The translations under genes and the position numbers were made by a program. This document shows, one piece after another, positions 17,683-26,645 of a DNA stretch of 64,000 nucleotides (position 1 is the stretch's first letter; every line of letters begins with the position of its first letter). The stretch comes from Arcobacter cloacae (GTDB taxonomy: Bacteria; Campylobacterota; Campylobacteria; Campylobacterales; Arcobacteraceae). The stretch is from positions 1,240,001 through 1,304,000 of the forward strand of contig NZ_CP053833.1 of the NCBI RefSeq assembly GCF_013201935.1, in the 5' to 3' direction. Under the pieces are notes generated by a model. That model was given only the letters and a program-made list of their open reading frames with translations, was not told the DNA's origin and searched no databases.

Positions 17683-17905
17683 AAGTTTTCCACATTCATT
17701 TGAAGTTTGTACTTGTAAACATGTAACTTTAGGTGAAATAATATATGCAATAAAAGAAAAAGGTGCAAAAACCTTAGAAGATATAGGAAATATTACAGAT
17801 GCAGGGACTTGTTGTAAGTCTTGCAAAAATTCACAAAGTGATATTGGTGTAGAAAAAATGGAACTTTATATAGAAACCATTTTAAATAAATTTAATAAAG
17901 AATAA
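17675..17905 (+). CDS. BFD-like [2Fe-2S] mini-protein B
   Basis: 76 residues and clearly a paralogue of the preceding gene: both contain FEVCxCKxVT or YEVCNCKKVT, an I-x-x-AI helix, an ITDAGT or ITTAGT loop and a C-terminal cysteine pair. Cysteines are at 12, 14, 46, 47 and 50. The tandem arrangement and overlapping reading frames suggest duplication and equal expression, perhaps acting as a heterodimer. Confidence 0.7.
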   Translation: MAKSFPHSFEVCTCKHVTLGEIIYAIKEKGAKTLEDIGNITDAGTCCKSCKNSQSDIGVEKMELYIETILNKFNKE

Positions 17906-17907
17906 AA

Positions 17908-18120
17908 ATGAAACAACAAATAATAGAGAATATAAAAGAGTTAATTAAAATAAATCCAGAAGAGACAATAGAAATAAATCCAAAGTATTTAGAGTATTTT
18001 GATGAAGAAGAGTTATTAGATATTCAAAAAAAATTAGAAACAAGAAAAAACGATATTTCAAAAATAAGTAATAATTATTTAGATGAAATTTATCAAAAAA
18101 CAAAAAAAGATGAGATATAA
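17908..18120 (+). CDS. small charged hypothetical protein upstream of nadE
   Basis: 70 residues, highly charged and probably helical (EELLDIQKKLETRKNDISK). It starts two bases after the BFD-B stop. No motif is recognised. Position in a tight run suggests it is expressed with nadE. Confidence 0.6.
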   Translation: MKQQIIENIKELIKINPEETIEINPKYLEYFDEEELLDIQKKLETRKNDISKISNNYLDEIYQKTKKDEI

Positions 18121-18141
18121 TTGCTTAATAAAGGATTAAGA

Positions 18142-18903
18142 GTGAAAAATTGGAAAAAAATTAAGGAAGATTTAATATTTTTCTTAAAAGATGAAGTTTC
18201 AAAAGCAGGGCTTAATAAAGTAACGGTTGGCTTATCTGGTGGCTTAGATTCAGCTGTTGTTGCTATTTTATGTCAAGAAGTATTTAAAGAAAATTTAAAT
18301 TGTGTTTTAATGCCTTCACAATTCTCTTCACAAAGTTCAATTGATGATGCTATTGAACTTTGTGAAAAGTTTGATATTAAGTATGAAATTATTTCAATAG
18401 AACCAATGGTTAGTGGTTTTATAAAAAATATGAATGAAGATAGACTTAGAATTGGAAATTTTTCTGCAAGAATGAGAATGGCTGTTTTATATGATGTATC
18501 TTCAAGAGAGAAATCTTTAGTTGTTGGAACTTCAAATAAAAGTGAGATACTTTTAGGATATGGAACTATTTTTGGAGATACAGCTTGTGCTATTAATCCA
18601 ATTGGAGAAATTTATAAAAGTGATGAGTTTGAATTTGCAAAAATATTAGGTGTTACAGATGCAATTTTAAATAAAGCTCCAAGTGCTGATTTATGGGAAG
18701 GTCAAAGCGATGAAGCAGAACTTGGTTATACATACAAGCAAATGGATGATTTATTAAAATTAATGATAGATGAAAATAAATCAAAAGAAGAGTTGATAAA
18801 ATTAGGCTTTGAAGAAGAGTTTATAGATAAAATAACTTATAGAGTTAAAGCAAATGCTTTTAAAGGTAAATTACCAACAATAGCAAAAATAAAATGGAGT
18901 TAA
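18142..18903 (+). CDS. nadE: ammonia-dependent NAD+ synthetase
   Basis: About 253 residues from GTG 18142, which has AAAGGA eight bases upstream; a TTG at 18121 would add seven residues and cannot be excluded. The ATP-pyrophosphatase loop VGLSGGLDSAVV, VGTSNKSEILLGYGT and the later APSADLWEGQSDEAELG are typical of NadE. It amidates deamido-NAD to NAD using ammonia; there is no glutaminase domain. It is followed at 7 bases by a DegT-like gene and then lpxK. Confidence 0.95.
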   Translation: MKNWKKIKEDLIFFLKDEVSKAGLNKVTVGLSGGLDSAVVAILCQEVFKENLNCVLMPSQFSSQSSIDDAIELCEKFDIKYEIISIEPMVSGFIKNMNEDRLRIGNFSARMRMAVLYDVSSREKSLVVGTSNKSEILLGYGTIFGDTACAINPIGEIYKSDEFEFAKILGVTDAILNKAPSADLWEGQSDEAELGYTYKQMDDLLKLMIDENKSKEELIKLGFEEEFIDKITYRVKANAFKGKLPTIAKIKWS

Positions 18904-18910
18904 ATTAATA

Positions 18911-20047
18911 ATGAAAAAAATACCTATATTTAGAGCATCAGTTGATAGTGATGAATTAAATCAATTAAAACAAGTACTTGATTCAAAAGAGTTTTTATCA
19001 AAAGTTTTAGAGTTTGAAGAGAGTATTGAAAAATTCATTGGTGCAAAATATGCTATTGCAACGGCAACTTCAACAGCAGCTATTCATCTTGCTTTAAGTG
19101 CTATAAAATTAAAAAGAGGTGATAAAATTTTAATGTCTGTTAACTCTTTTGTAAATTTACCTGAAGTTGTAAGACATTTTGACGCAGAACCAATTTTTGT
19201 TGATATAAATCCTGATGATATGAATATTGATTTAGATAAATTTGAAGAAGTTTTAAAAGAGAATGATTCAAAAAAATTAAGAGGAGCAATTATTACTTTT
19301 GTAGGTGGTAGAACTCCTGATTTAGAAAGATTATATGATATTGTAGAAAAATATGGGATTATATTGATTGAAGATTGTAGATCAAGTTTGGGTGCAACTT
19401 ATAAAGGGAAAAAAGTAGGTAATTTAAGAGCTGATATGACAATTTTTTCAACAAATCCTTCTATTTCAAGATATGCAGTTAGTAGATCAGGTGTTATTGT
19501 TACAAATAATGAAGAGATTGCTTCAAGAGCAAAACTACTTAGAACACATGCTCTTACAACAACTTATGATAGTTATGGAAACTTAGATTATGTTTATGAT
19601 GTAGTTGATATTGGACATAAATATGATTTATCGGAACTTGATGCTGCTTATGCTTTAGCTCAGTTGAATAAAACTGAAAAATTTGTAAAAAGAAGAAGAG
19701 AAATAGCAGCTTTATATACAAAAAGATTAAGTGGAGTAAAACATATAGAAATTCCTACTTATACTGATGATAATATTTTTACTCAATTTATAATCAAAGT
19801 TTCAAGAAATAGAGATGCTTTTGCTAGAGCTTTAAAAGAAAGAGGTGTTTCAACGGGACTTAATTATATTCCTTTACATCTTTTATCTTATTATAAAACA
19901 AAATATTCTATTAAAATTACAGCATTTCCAAATGCTTTAAATAACTATCAACAAATTTTGTCTTTGCCAATTTATGCAAGTTTAACTGATGAAGAGGCAA
20001 ATTATGTTTGTGATAAAGTTATTGAAGTTGCATCTTCTTGGATATAA
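18911..20047 (+). CDS. DegT/DnrJ/EryC1-fold protein lacking the PLP lysine
   Basis: 378 residues, full length for the sugar-aminotransferase family. Recognisable are ATATSTAAIHLALSA (phosphate loop), Asp155 in ILIEDCRSSLGATYKGKKVG, and the C-terminal QILSLPIYASLTDEE. Where the family has a Schiff-base lysine (FSFxPxK), this protein reads IFSTNPSISRYAVSRSG (178-194), with no Lys and no His. It may bind PLP or a nucleotide sugar without transaminating, or use another chemistry. It sits between nadE and lpxK, so an envelope role is plausible but unproven. Confidence 0.8.
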   Translation: MKKIPIFRASVDSDELNQLKQVLDSKEFLSKVLEFEESIEKFIGAKYAIATATSTAAIHLALSAIKLKRGDKILMSVNSFVNLPEVVRHFDAEPIFVDINPDDMNIDLDKFEEVLKENDSKKLRGAIITFVGGRTPDLERLYDIVEKYGIILIEDCRSSLGATYKGKKVGNLRADMTIFSTNPSISRYAVSRSGVIVTNNEEIASRAKLLRTHALTTTYDSYGNLDYVYDVVDIGHKYDLSELDAAYALAQLNKTEKFVKRRREIAALYTKRLSGVKHIEIPTYTDDNIFTQFIIKVSRNRDAFARALKERGVSTGLNYIPLHLLSYYKTKYSIKITAFPNALNNYQQILSLPIYASLTDEEANYVCDKVIEVASSWI

Positions 20048-20053
20048 AATAAT

Positions 20054-21007
20054 TTGAAACAAAAACTACATCTATGGATTGAAGAGTATCTCTTCTTTCC
20101 AAATAATTTTCAAAAGATTATCTCATTTTTACTAATTCCTCTAACTTTTATTTATATGCTAATTATTCTTACAAAAAGAGCAATGGCTAAAGAGATAGAG
20201 TTTGGAATTCCTATTATTTCAATTGGAAATATAATTGTTGGAGGAAGTGGAAAAACACCAGTTACAATAAATCTTGCATCTAAATATGAAGATGTTTGTG
20301 TAATTTTAAGAGGTTATGGAAGAGCTTCAAAGGGATTACAAATTGTTAGTTTAAGAGGAAAAATCTTACTTGATGTAAAATCAAGTGGAGATGAGGCGAT
20401 GCTTTTAGCAAACTCTTTACCAAAAGCTACAATAATTGTAAGTGAAGATAGAAAAAAAGCTATTTTAAAAGCAAAAGAGTTAGCTTGTAAAATAGTATTT
20501 TTAGATGATGGATTTTCTAAATATCAAATCTCAAAATTTAATATTTTACTTCGACCAAAAGATGAACCAACAAATATTTTTTGTTTACCAAGTGGTGGAT
20601 ATAGAGAACCAAAAAGTTTTTATGCAAGTGCTGATTTAGAATTACTTGAAGGAAGAGATTTTAAAAGAGTTATAACTATTAAAAAAGATGGAAAAGTTTG
20701 TGAACTTCCTCCTAAAACTCTTTTATTAACAGCAATTTCAAAACCTAAAAGATTACTTGAGTATTTACCAAAAGATATAAAAATGGTTTCATTTCCTGAT
20801 CACTATACTTTTACAAAAGAAGATATTTTAAAAATTCAAGAAGAGTATAAAGATTTTTCATTTCTTACAACAGGAAAAGATTTGGTAAAATTAAAAGAGT
20901 TTAAGATAAAAAATCTATATTTAATGGACTTAGAAATAGAGATTTCATCAAATGTTGATTTTTCTTTATTAGATGAATATTTAAATAGTTTTAAAAAGGA
21001 GTCTTAA
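20054..21007 (+). CDS. lpxK: tetraacyldisaccharide 4'-kinase
   Basis: 317 residues, TTG start. The P-loop is GGSGKTP within SIGNIIVGGSGKTPVT, preceded by the N-terminal membrane helix usual for LpxK. The RGYGRASKG segment and FLDDGFSKYQ (catalytic Asp-Asp region) fit the family. It phosphorylates the lipid A precursor at the 4' position on the inner membrane's cytoplasmic face. Confidence 0.95.
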   Translation: MKQKLHLWIEEYLFFPNNFQKIISFLLIPLTFIYMLIILTKRAMAKEIEFGIPIISIGNIIVGGSGKTPVTINLASKYEDVCVILRGYGRASKGLQIVSLRGKILLDVKSSGDEAMLLANSLPKATIIVSEDRKKAILKAKELACKIVFLDDGFSKYQISKFNILLRPKDEPTNIFCLPSGGYREPKSFYASADLELLEGRDFKRVITIKKDGKVCELPPKTLLLTAISKPKRLLEYLPKDIKMVSFPDHYTFTKEDILKIQEEYKDFSFLTTGKDLVKLKEFKIKNLYLMDLEIEISSNVDFSLLDEYLNSFKKES

Positions 21008-21211
21008 ATGACAGGAATTTTAGTCTCTTCTTTTTTGATGATATTTGTAGTTTTCTCTTTCGTTTTATATATTTATATTTTAATAGATATTTTAAGGCAT
21101 GAGTTTACAGGTTATAATAAAATCATTTGGATAATAGTAATTATTTGTTTTCCTATTTTAGGGGCTTTGTTATATTTGGTTTTTGGAAGAGGGCAAAGAG
21201 TAAAAAAGTAG
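21008..21211 (+). CDS. PLDc_N-type two-helix membrane protein
   Basis: 67 residues with two membrane segments and the characteristic C-terminal CFPILGALLYLVFGRGQR, as in phospholipase D/cardiolipin synthase N-terminal (PLDc_N) modules occurring alone. It starts directly after the lpxK stop. The function of free-standing PLDc_N proteins is unknown. Confidence 0.75.
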   Translation: MTGILVSSFLMIFVVFSFVLYIYILIDILRHEFTGYNKIIWIIVIICFPILGALLYLVFGRGQRVKK

Positions 21212-21226
21212 CAAATGCTACTTTTT
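21203..21226. terminator. bidirectional terminator between the PLDc_N gene and hemN
   Basis: A perfect 10-bp stem (21203-21212 with 21217-21226) with a 4-base loop AAAT; the arms end in A5 and T5, so U tracts form in both directions. It overlaps both flanking stop codons. Confidence 0.85.
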
Positions 21227-22592
21227 AAATGGTTTTAGAAAATCTTCTTTTTTCTTCAGGAATTTTATTTAAATATGCATCAAATGGCATACAAATATTT
21301 CTAATAAGCATAGTTCCTGTTTGAGAAACTTCTATTTTATTGTCAGTTATATTTAAAAGTTCAGCTTCTTCAAACTCTTTTAAAGCTTCAATTGCATCAT
21401 CAAAATACTCTTTGAAATTGATATTAAACTCTTTTTCAACCCTTGTAATATTTAAAGAGAAATTACTCATAAGTTCCATAATTACAAATTGTCTTAATTG
21501 GTCATCAGCACTTAAGGCATAACCTTTAAATACTGGTAAATCTCCATTATCAATAGCTTTTTCCCAAGGCTCTATCTCTTTATAGTTTTGAGCGTAATAA
21601 TCAACACCATTTCCAATAGATGTTAAACCAATTCCTATTAAATCAGCTCCACCTTTTGTAGTATATCCTTGAAAATTTCTATGTAATTCACCTTTTTCAA
21701 TAGCTTTAAATAACTCATCTTCAGGTTTTGCAAAGTGATCCATTCCTACCATTTTATAACCATTTGTTGTAAAGAAATCAATAGTATCTTTTAACATCTC
21801 TAGTTTTGTTTCTGGTTTTGGAAAAGTTGATTCATCAAATTTTCTCATAGTTTTCATAAGCCAAGGAACATGAGCATAATTAAATACAGCAAATCTATCA
21901 GTATTTAATGTAAGCATCTTCTCTAAAGTTTTTTTGAAACTCTCTTTCGTTTGAAAAGGTAGTCCATAAATTAAATCTGTATTAACTGAGTGAATTCCCG
22001 CATTTCTGGCTATATTTATAACATTTTGAGTAAGTTCAAAAGGTTGAATTCTATGAATAGTTTTTTGTACAGTTTCATCTAAATCTTGAACTCCAAAACT
22101 AAGACGATTGCAACCACCAGCTTTTAAAACATTCATATGTTCAACTGTAAAATATCGAGGATCCACTTCACAAGAAACTTCTGCATCACTAGCGAAGTTT
22201 GGAAAAATCTCTTTTACAGCAGTTATAACCTCTTCTAATTGAGAAGGAGAAAAATATGTAGGTGTTCCTCCTCCAAAATGCATTTGAGTTACAACTCTTT
22301 TAGTATTTAGATGATTTTTTAAAATATTTAACTCTTTTTTTAAATATTCAATATATCTGCTTTTTTTATCTTCTTTAGAAGTAAAGATTGTATTACAACC
22401 ACAAAAATAACAAGCACTTCTACAAAAAGGCATATGAATATAAAGTGATAATGCTCTATCATCACTTTGATTTTTATAATACTCTTTTAAATCTTTTTGT
22501 GTGAAACTTTCACTAAATTCAGGAGCTGTTGGATATGAAGTATATCTAGGTCCTGGTTTTGAATATTTGACAAATTTAGCAAAATCTATCAT
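21225..22592 (-). CDS. hemN: oxygen-independent coproporphyrinogen III oxidase
   Basis: 455 residues. The radical-SAM motif is at Cys57/61/64 with an extra Cys66 (FCRSACYFCGCN), exactly as in HemN. PGPRYTSYPTAPEF at the N-terminus and MHFGGGTPTYF are also typical. It decarboxylates coproporphyrinogen III to protoporphyrinogen IX without oxygen. Its start overlaps the argF stop by one base, so the two are co-transcribed. Confidence 0.97.
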   Translation of the reverse strand: MIDFAKFVKYSKPGPRYTSYPTAPEFSESFTQKDLKEYYKNQSDDRALSLYIHMPFCRSACYFCGCNTIFTSKEDKKSRYIEYLKKELNILKNHLNTKRVVTQMHFGGGTPTYFSPSQLEEVITAVKEIFPNFASDAEVSCEVDPRYFTVEHMNVLKAGGCNRLSFGVQDLDETVQKTIHRIQPFELTQNVINIARNAGIHSVNTDLIYGLPFQTKESFKKTLEKMLTLNTDRFAVFNYAHVPWLMKTMRKFDESTFPKPETKLEMLKDTIDFFTTNGYKMVGMDHFAKPEDELFKAIEKGELHRNFQGYTTKGGADLIGIGLTSIGNGVDYYAQNYKEIEPWEKAIDNGDLPVFKGYALSADDQLRQFVIMELMSNFSLNITRVEKEFNINFKEYFDDAIEALKEFEEAELLNITDNKIEVSQTGTMLIRNICMPFDAYLNKIPEEKRRFSKTI

Positions 22593-23521
22593 TATTTCTC
22601 ATCTCTTTTTCTATCAAGCCAAACCATTACACCTTTTTGTGCATGAAGTCTGTTTTCTGCTTCTTCAAAAATAAGACTTTGAGAACTTTCCATTACTTCA
22701 TCGCTAACTTCATAACCTCTATATGCAGGTAAACAATGTAAGAAAATTGCTTTTTCTTGTGCTAATTTCATCATATTTGAATCAACCATATACCCAGCAA
22801 AATCTTTTACTCTTTTCTCTTTTTCATCTTCTTGCCCCATAGAAACCCAAGTATCAGTTGTAACAACTGTTGAGTCTTTAATAGCCTCTTTGGGGTCATT
22901 TGTTATAATGATTTTTGCACCACTATTTTTTGCCATTTCAAGAGCTTTTTCTAAAATATTTGCATCTACTTCATAACCTTTAGGCGTTGCAATTCTAAGT
23001 TCAAAACCAAGTTTTGCAGCCATATTTAGCCATGAATGAGCCATATTATTACCATCACCAACATAAGCAACAACTAAATCTTCACTTAGTCCTGCTTCTT
23101 GGATAGTCATATAATCAGCCATAAGTTGTACTGGGTGGTATTCATTTGTTAAACCATTTATTACAGGAACTTTTGAATATTTTGCAAACTCTTCAATTTT
23201 ACTTTGTTCAAAAGTTCTAATCATCACCATATCAACCATTCTAGAAATTACTCTAGATGTGTCACTCATAGGCTCACCACGACCTAATTGAATATCATTT
23301 GATGAAAGAAATAAACCAATACCACCTAACTGATAAATACCTGTTTCAAAAGATACTCTGGTTCTTGTTGAACTTTTTTCAAAAATCATACCTAATGTTT
23401 TTTTAGGCATATAATCTTTAAATTCTCTTCGTTTAGTTTCATCTTTGATTTGTTTAGCTAAGTTTAGTATTTCTAAGATTTCCTCTTTAGAATAATCAGC
23501 TAATGTTAAGAAGTGTCTCAT
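22592..23521 (-). CDS. argF: ornithine carbamoyltransferase
   Basis: About 309 residues from the ATG at 23521 ([11 protein letters not shown]), which has AGAGGA upstream; an in-frame start at 23554 would add 11 atypical residues. The carbamoyl-phosphate motif [10 protein letters not shown], the ornithine-site [10 protein letters not shown] and HCLPAYRG are intact. The enzyme makes citrulline in arginine biosynthesis. Confidence 0.96.
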   Translation of the reverse strand: MRHFLTLADYSKEEILEILNLAKQIKDETKRREFKDYMPKKTLGMIFEKSSTRTRVSFETGIYQLGGIGLFLSSNDIQLGRGEPMSDTSRVISRMVDMVMIRTFEQSKIEEFAKYSKVPVINGLTNEYHPVQLMADYMTIQEAGLSEDLVVAYVGDGNNMAHSWLNMAAKLGFELRIATPKGYEVDANILEKALEMAKNSGAKIIITNDPKEAIKDSTVVTTDTWVSMGQEDEKEKRVKDFAGYMVDSNMMKLAQEKAIFLHCLPAYRGYEVSDEVMESSQSLIFEEAENRLHAQKGVMVWLDRKRDEK

Positions 23522-23654
23522 TTTATTTCCTCTGTAATTAATAAAAACAAACATTCTATTTAATTTAACTTTAGAAATTCTTAAAAATTAAAAAAAATAC
23601 CTATAAAAAATATTCAATTTAAAAATCAAAATCTTAAAAAGTACCATAAAATGA

Positions 23655-23673
23655 CACTTTTGTGACAAAAGTG
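23655..23673. promoter_or_regulatory. dyad upstream of nrdD (candidate operator)
   Basis: CACTTTTG-TGA-CAAAAGTG is a perfect 8+8 bp palindrome with a 3-base spacer. It is followed by two GTGCTTA repeats at 23671 and 23681, one helical turn apart. It lies 61-79 bases before the nrdD ATG, in the argF/nrdD divergent gap. It is long and symmetric enough for a regulator site; the regulator (NrdR, a CRP/FNR-type protein or other) cannot be named. Confidence 0.45.
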
Positions 23674-23733
23674 CTTATTAGTGCTTAAGAACAACTCACC
23701 TAAAATTACAAAACTATTACAAAGGATAGGGTT

Positions 23734-25848
23734 ATGATAGTAGATATATTAAAAAGAGATGGTACAAAACAAAAATTTGAATCATATAAAATTGAAGATG
23801 CAATAAAAAAAGCATTTAAGAGTGTAAATACAAAGTTTGATATTTCTGTATTCTTTAATGTTTTATTTGAACTAAAATGCAAAAGAGTAGTTGCAGTTGA
23901 AGATATTCAAGATATTATAGAAAAAGAGCTTTATAAAGCTAGATATTTTGAAGTTATGAAATCATTTATTTTATATAGACATCTTCATAAAATTCAAAGA
24001 GAACAGATTTTACAGATAAATGATGATACAACTTATATAAATTCAACACAAACCATAGAAGAGTACATATCTGGAAGTGATTGGAGAATAAAAGCAAATT
24101 CAAATACTGGATATTCTCACGCTGGACTTATAAATAATAGTGCAGGAAAGATTATCGCAAACTATTGGCTTGATAAAGTTTATACAAAAGAACAAGGATA
24201 TGCCCACAGAAATGGTGATTATCATATACATGATTTAGATTGTTTAAGTGGTTATTGTGCGGGTTGGAGTTTGAGAGTTTTACTTGATGAAGGATTTAAT
24301 CAAGTAAGAGGAAGGGTTGAAAGTGATGCTCCAAACCATTTTAGAGAAGCTTTAGGGCAAATGGCAAATTTTTTAGGAATTTTACAAAGTGAATGGGCTG
24401 GTGCTCAAGCTTTTAGCTCTTTTGATACCTATCTTGCACCTTATGTTTTCAAAGATAAACTTGAATATAAAGAGATAAAAAAAGCAATTAGAAGTTTTAT
24501 CTATAATCTTAATGTTCCAGCAAGGTGGGGGCAAAGTCCTTTTACAAATATTACTATTGATTGGACAGTTCCAAGTGATTTAAAAGAGCAAATTCCTACA
24601 AGAAATCAAAAGCATTTATTCAAAGATTTTTATGATGAAGAACTTTTTTTAGAGATTCAAAAAAAAGGTTTAACTTCATTTGAACAGTTAACTTACAAAG
24701 ATTTTCAAAAAGAGATGAATTTAATAAATAAAGCTTATTATGAAGTAATGACACAAGGTGATAAAACGGGACAACCTTTTACTTTTCCAATACCAACAGT
24801 AAATATAACTGAAGATTTTGATTGGTATGGAGAAAATACAGATTTACTTTTTGAAAATACCGCAAAAATAGGAAGTTCTTATTTTCAAAATTTCATAGGA
24901 AGTCAATATACAAAAGATGAAAAAGGAAATTTGATACAAAACGAACAAGCCTATAAACCAGGACATGTACGAAGTATGTGTTGTAGATTGCAACTTGATT
25001 TACGAGAACTTCTAAAACGAGGTGGAGGTTTGTTTGGAAGTGCTGAGATGACAGGAAGTATTGGAGTTGTAACTATTAATATGGCAAGACTTGGGTATTT
25101 GTATAAAGGTGATATAAACGGCTTATTAAAAAGATTAGAAGAGTTAATGGATTTAGCAAAAGAGAGTTTAGAAACAAAACGAAAATTTATAAATAGTATG
25201 TATGAAAGAGGACTTTATCCTTATACAAAAAGATATTTAAAGAGTTTTAATAACCATTTTTCGACCATTGGAGTAAATGGTATGAATGAGATGTTAAAAA
25301 ATTACTTTGGAGAAAATATTGATATTTCAACAAAAATAGGAAATCAATTTTGTATCGAAATATTAGATTTTATGAGAGATAAAATGATTAAATATCAAGA
25401 AGAGACTGGAAATTTATATAATCTTGAAGCAACACCAGCAGAAGGAACTACTTATAGATTTGCAAAAGAGGATAAAAAAAGATACAAAGATATTATTCAA
25501 GCTGGATTTGATAAAAATATCTATTATACCAACTCTTCTCAACTTCCAGTTGATTTCACAGAAGACCCATTTGAAGCCTTGGAATTACAAGATGAATTAC
25601 AATGCAAATATACAGGTGGAACGGTTCTGCATCTTTATATGAGAGAAAAAATCTCATCAGTTGAAGCTTGTAGAAAATTTGTAAAAAATGTAATCTCAAA
25701 TTTTAGATTGCCTTATATCACTATAACTCCTGTATTTTCTATTTGTGAAATTCATGGATATATAGAAGGTGAACATGAGTTTTGTCCAAAATGTGATGAA
25801 GAGATTTTAAAAAAGGAGTTAAAAGATGACAAATTCAGAATTGCTTGA
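23734..25848 (+). CDS. nrdD: anaerobic ribonucleoside-triphosphate reductase, catalytic core without glycyl-radical tail
   Basis: 704 residues. An N-terminal ATP-cone (IVDILKRDGTKQKFESYKIE) is followed by the class III barrel with DLDCLSGYCAGWSL and the later HVRSMCCRLQLDL. The zinc region is CEIHGYIEGEHEFCPKC. In ordinary NrdD the glycyl-radical loop follows this zinc site, but here the frame stops at 25846 (ending KKELKDDKFRIA). The missing loop is encoded by the overlapping downstream ORF. The enzyme reduces NTPs to dNTPs under anoxia. It has a good ribosome site (AAAGGATAG). Confidence 0.93.
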   Translation: MIVDILKRDGTKQKFESYKIEDAIKKAFKSVNTKFDISVFFNVLFELKCKRVVAVEDIQDIIEKELYKARYFEVMKSFILYRHLHKIQREQILQINDDTTYINSTQTIEEYISGSDWRIKANSNTGYSHAGLINNSAGKIIANYWLDKVYTKEQGYAHRNGDYHIHDLDCLSGYCAGWSLRVLLDEGFNQVRGRVESDAPNHFREALGQMANFLGILQSEWAGAQAFSSFDTYLAPYVFKDKLEYKEIKKAIRSFIYNLNVPARWGQSPFTNITIDWTVPSDLKEQIPTRNQKHLFKDFYDEELFLEIQKKGLTSFEQLTYKDFQKEMNLINKAYYEVMTQGDKTGQPFTFPIPTVNITEDFDWYGENTDLLFENTAKIGSSYFQNFIGSQYTKDEKGNLIQNEQAYKPGHVRSMCCRLQLDLRELLKRGGGLFGSAEMTGSIGVVTINMARLGYLYKGDINGLLKRLEELMDLAKESLETKRKFINSMYERGLYPYTKRYLKSFNNHFSTIGVNGMNEMLKNYFGENIDISTKIGNQFCIEILDFMRDKMIKYQEETGNLYNLEATPAEGTTYRFAKEDKKRYKDIIQAGFDKNIYYTNSSQLPVDFTEDPFEALELQDELQCKYTGGTVLHLYMREKISSVEACRKFVKNVISNFRLPYITITPVFSICEIHGYIEGEHEFCPKCDEEILKKELKDDKFRIA

Positions 25849-25990
25849 GAAAAATAGCCAAAAAAGGACTAAATGTATAGTATATACTAGGGTTATGGGT
25901 TATCATAGACCAGTTGAAAGCTTTAATATAGGAAAAAAAGGTGAACACAAACAAAGAGTTAAATTTACTGAATCAAAAACTAATTTATGA
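25826..25990 (+). CDS. separate glycyl-radical subunit of anaerobic ribonucleotide reductase
   Basis: 54 residues in the +1 frame relative to the nrdD core, overlapping its last 23 bases. A strong Shine-Dalgarno AAGGAG (25813-25818) sits seven bases before the ATG. The protein contains KCIVYTRVMGYHRPVESF; Gly25 in RVMGYHRP matches the radical glycine at the C-terminus of NrdD, and the following FNIGKKGEH is also NrdD-like. It therefore supplies the piece missing from the 704-residue core, analogous to the small GrcA/YfiD protein for pyruvate formate-lyase. An indel joining the two ORFs is the main alternative. It overlaps the nrdG start by 50 bases. Confidence 0.85.
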   Translation: MTNSELLEKNSQKRTKCIVYTRVMGYHRPVESFNIGKKGEHKQRVKFTESKTNL

Positions 25991-26645
25991 TTTCACAAAA
26001 TTTACAACAACAGATTATGTAGGACAAATGTCATGCATAATTTGGTTTATAAAGTGTAATTTTAGATGTTTGTATTGTTATAATGATAATATAGTTTATA
26101 CAAAAGAGGGGAATTACAGTTTTTTAGAAATTTTTGAGTTTCTAAAAACAAGGATTGGTTTACTTGATGCTGTTGTTTTAAGTGGTGGAGAAGCAAGTTT
26201 ACATGACTTGGAAATTTTTTCTAAAAAGATAAAAGAGTTGGGTTTTAAAATAAAACTTGATACAAATGGAACAAATTTAAATTTAGTAAAAAATCTAACA
26301 GATAAAAGTTTAGTTGATTTTATAGCTATTGATTTTAAAGCTCCTAAATATAAATTTTCTCAAATTACAGCCACAAATTTTTATGATAAAGTAATAGAAA
26401 CTATAAAATATCTAATAAAAATAGATTTTGATTTTGAACTAAGAACTACAATAAATACAAATCTTTTAGATGAAAAGGATATAAATTCTATGATTGAAAC
26501 TATTGGTTGTTTAGATTATAAAGGTATTTATTATTTACAAAATTTCATAGAAACCTCATCAAATATAGGAAATATCAAAAAAAGTAGGGCTATAGATAAA
26601 AGTTTAATTGATAGTAAAAATTTAACTATTCAATACAGAAATTAA
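25941..26645 (+). CDS. nrdG: NrdG-like radical-SAM activating enzyme
   Basis: 234 residues, GTG start with AGGA seven bases upstream. The radical-SAM cluster motif is Cys39/43/46 (KCNFRCLYCYN), then LSGGEASLH for SAM binding and KLDTNGTN. It generates the glycyl radical on the ribonucleotide reductase. Its start lies inside the small glycyl-radical ORF, so core, radical subunit and activase are tightly coupled. Its 3' end overlaps the convergent response regulator by 24 bases. Confidence 0.88.
   Translation: MNTNKELNLLNQKLIYDFTKFTTTDYVGQMSCIIWFIKCNFRCLYCYNDNIVYTKEGNYSFLEIFEFLKTRIGLLDAVVLSGGEASLHDLEIFSKKIKELGFKIKLDTNGTNLNLVKNLTDKSLVDFIAIDFKAPKYKFSQITATNFYDKVIETIKYLIKIDFDFELRTTINTNLLDEKDINSMIETIGCLDYKGIYYLQNFIETSSNIGNIKKSRAIDKSLIDSKNLTIQYRN

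Noticed and set aside
25813-25860. Frameshifted nrdD pseudogene
   Set aside because: Both pieces are intact, each has its own ribosome site and the downstream activase is intact; a split gene fits better, although an indel cannot be fully excluded without re-sequencing.
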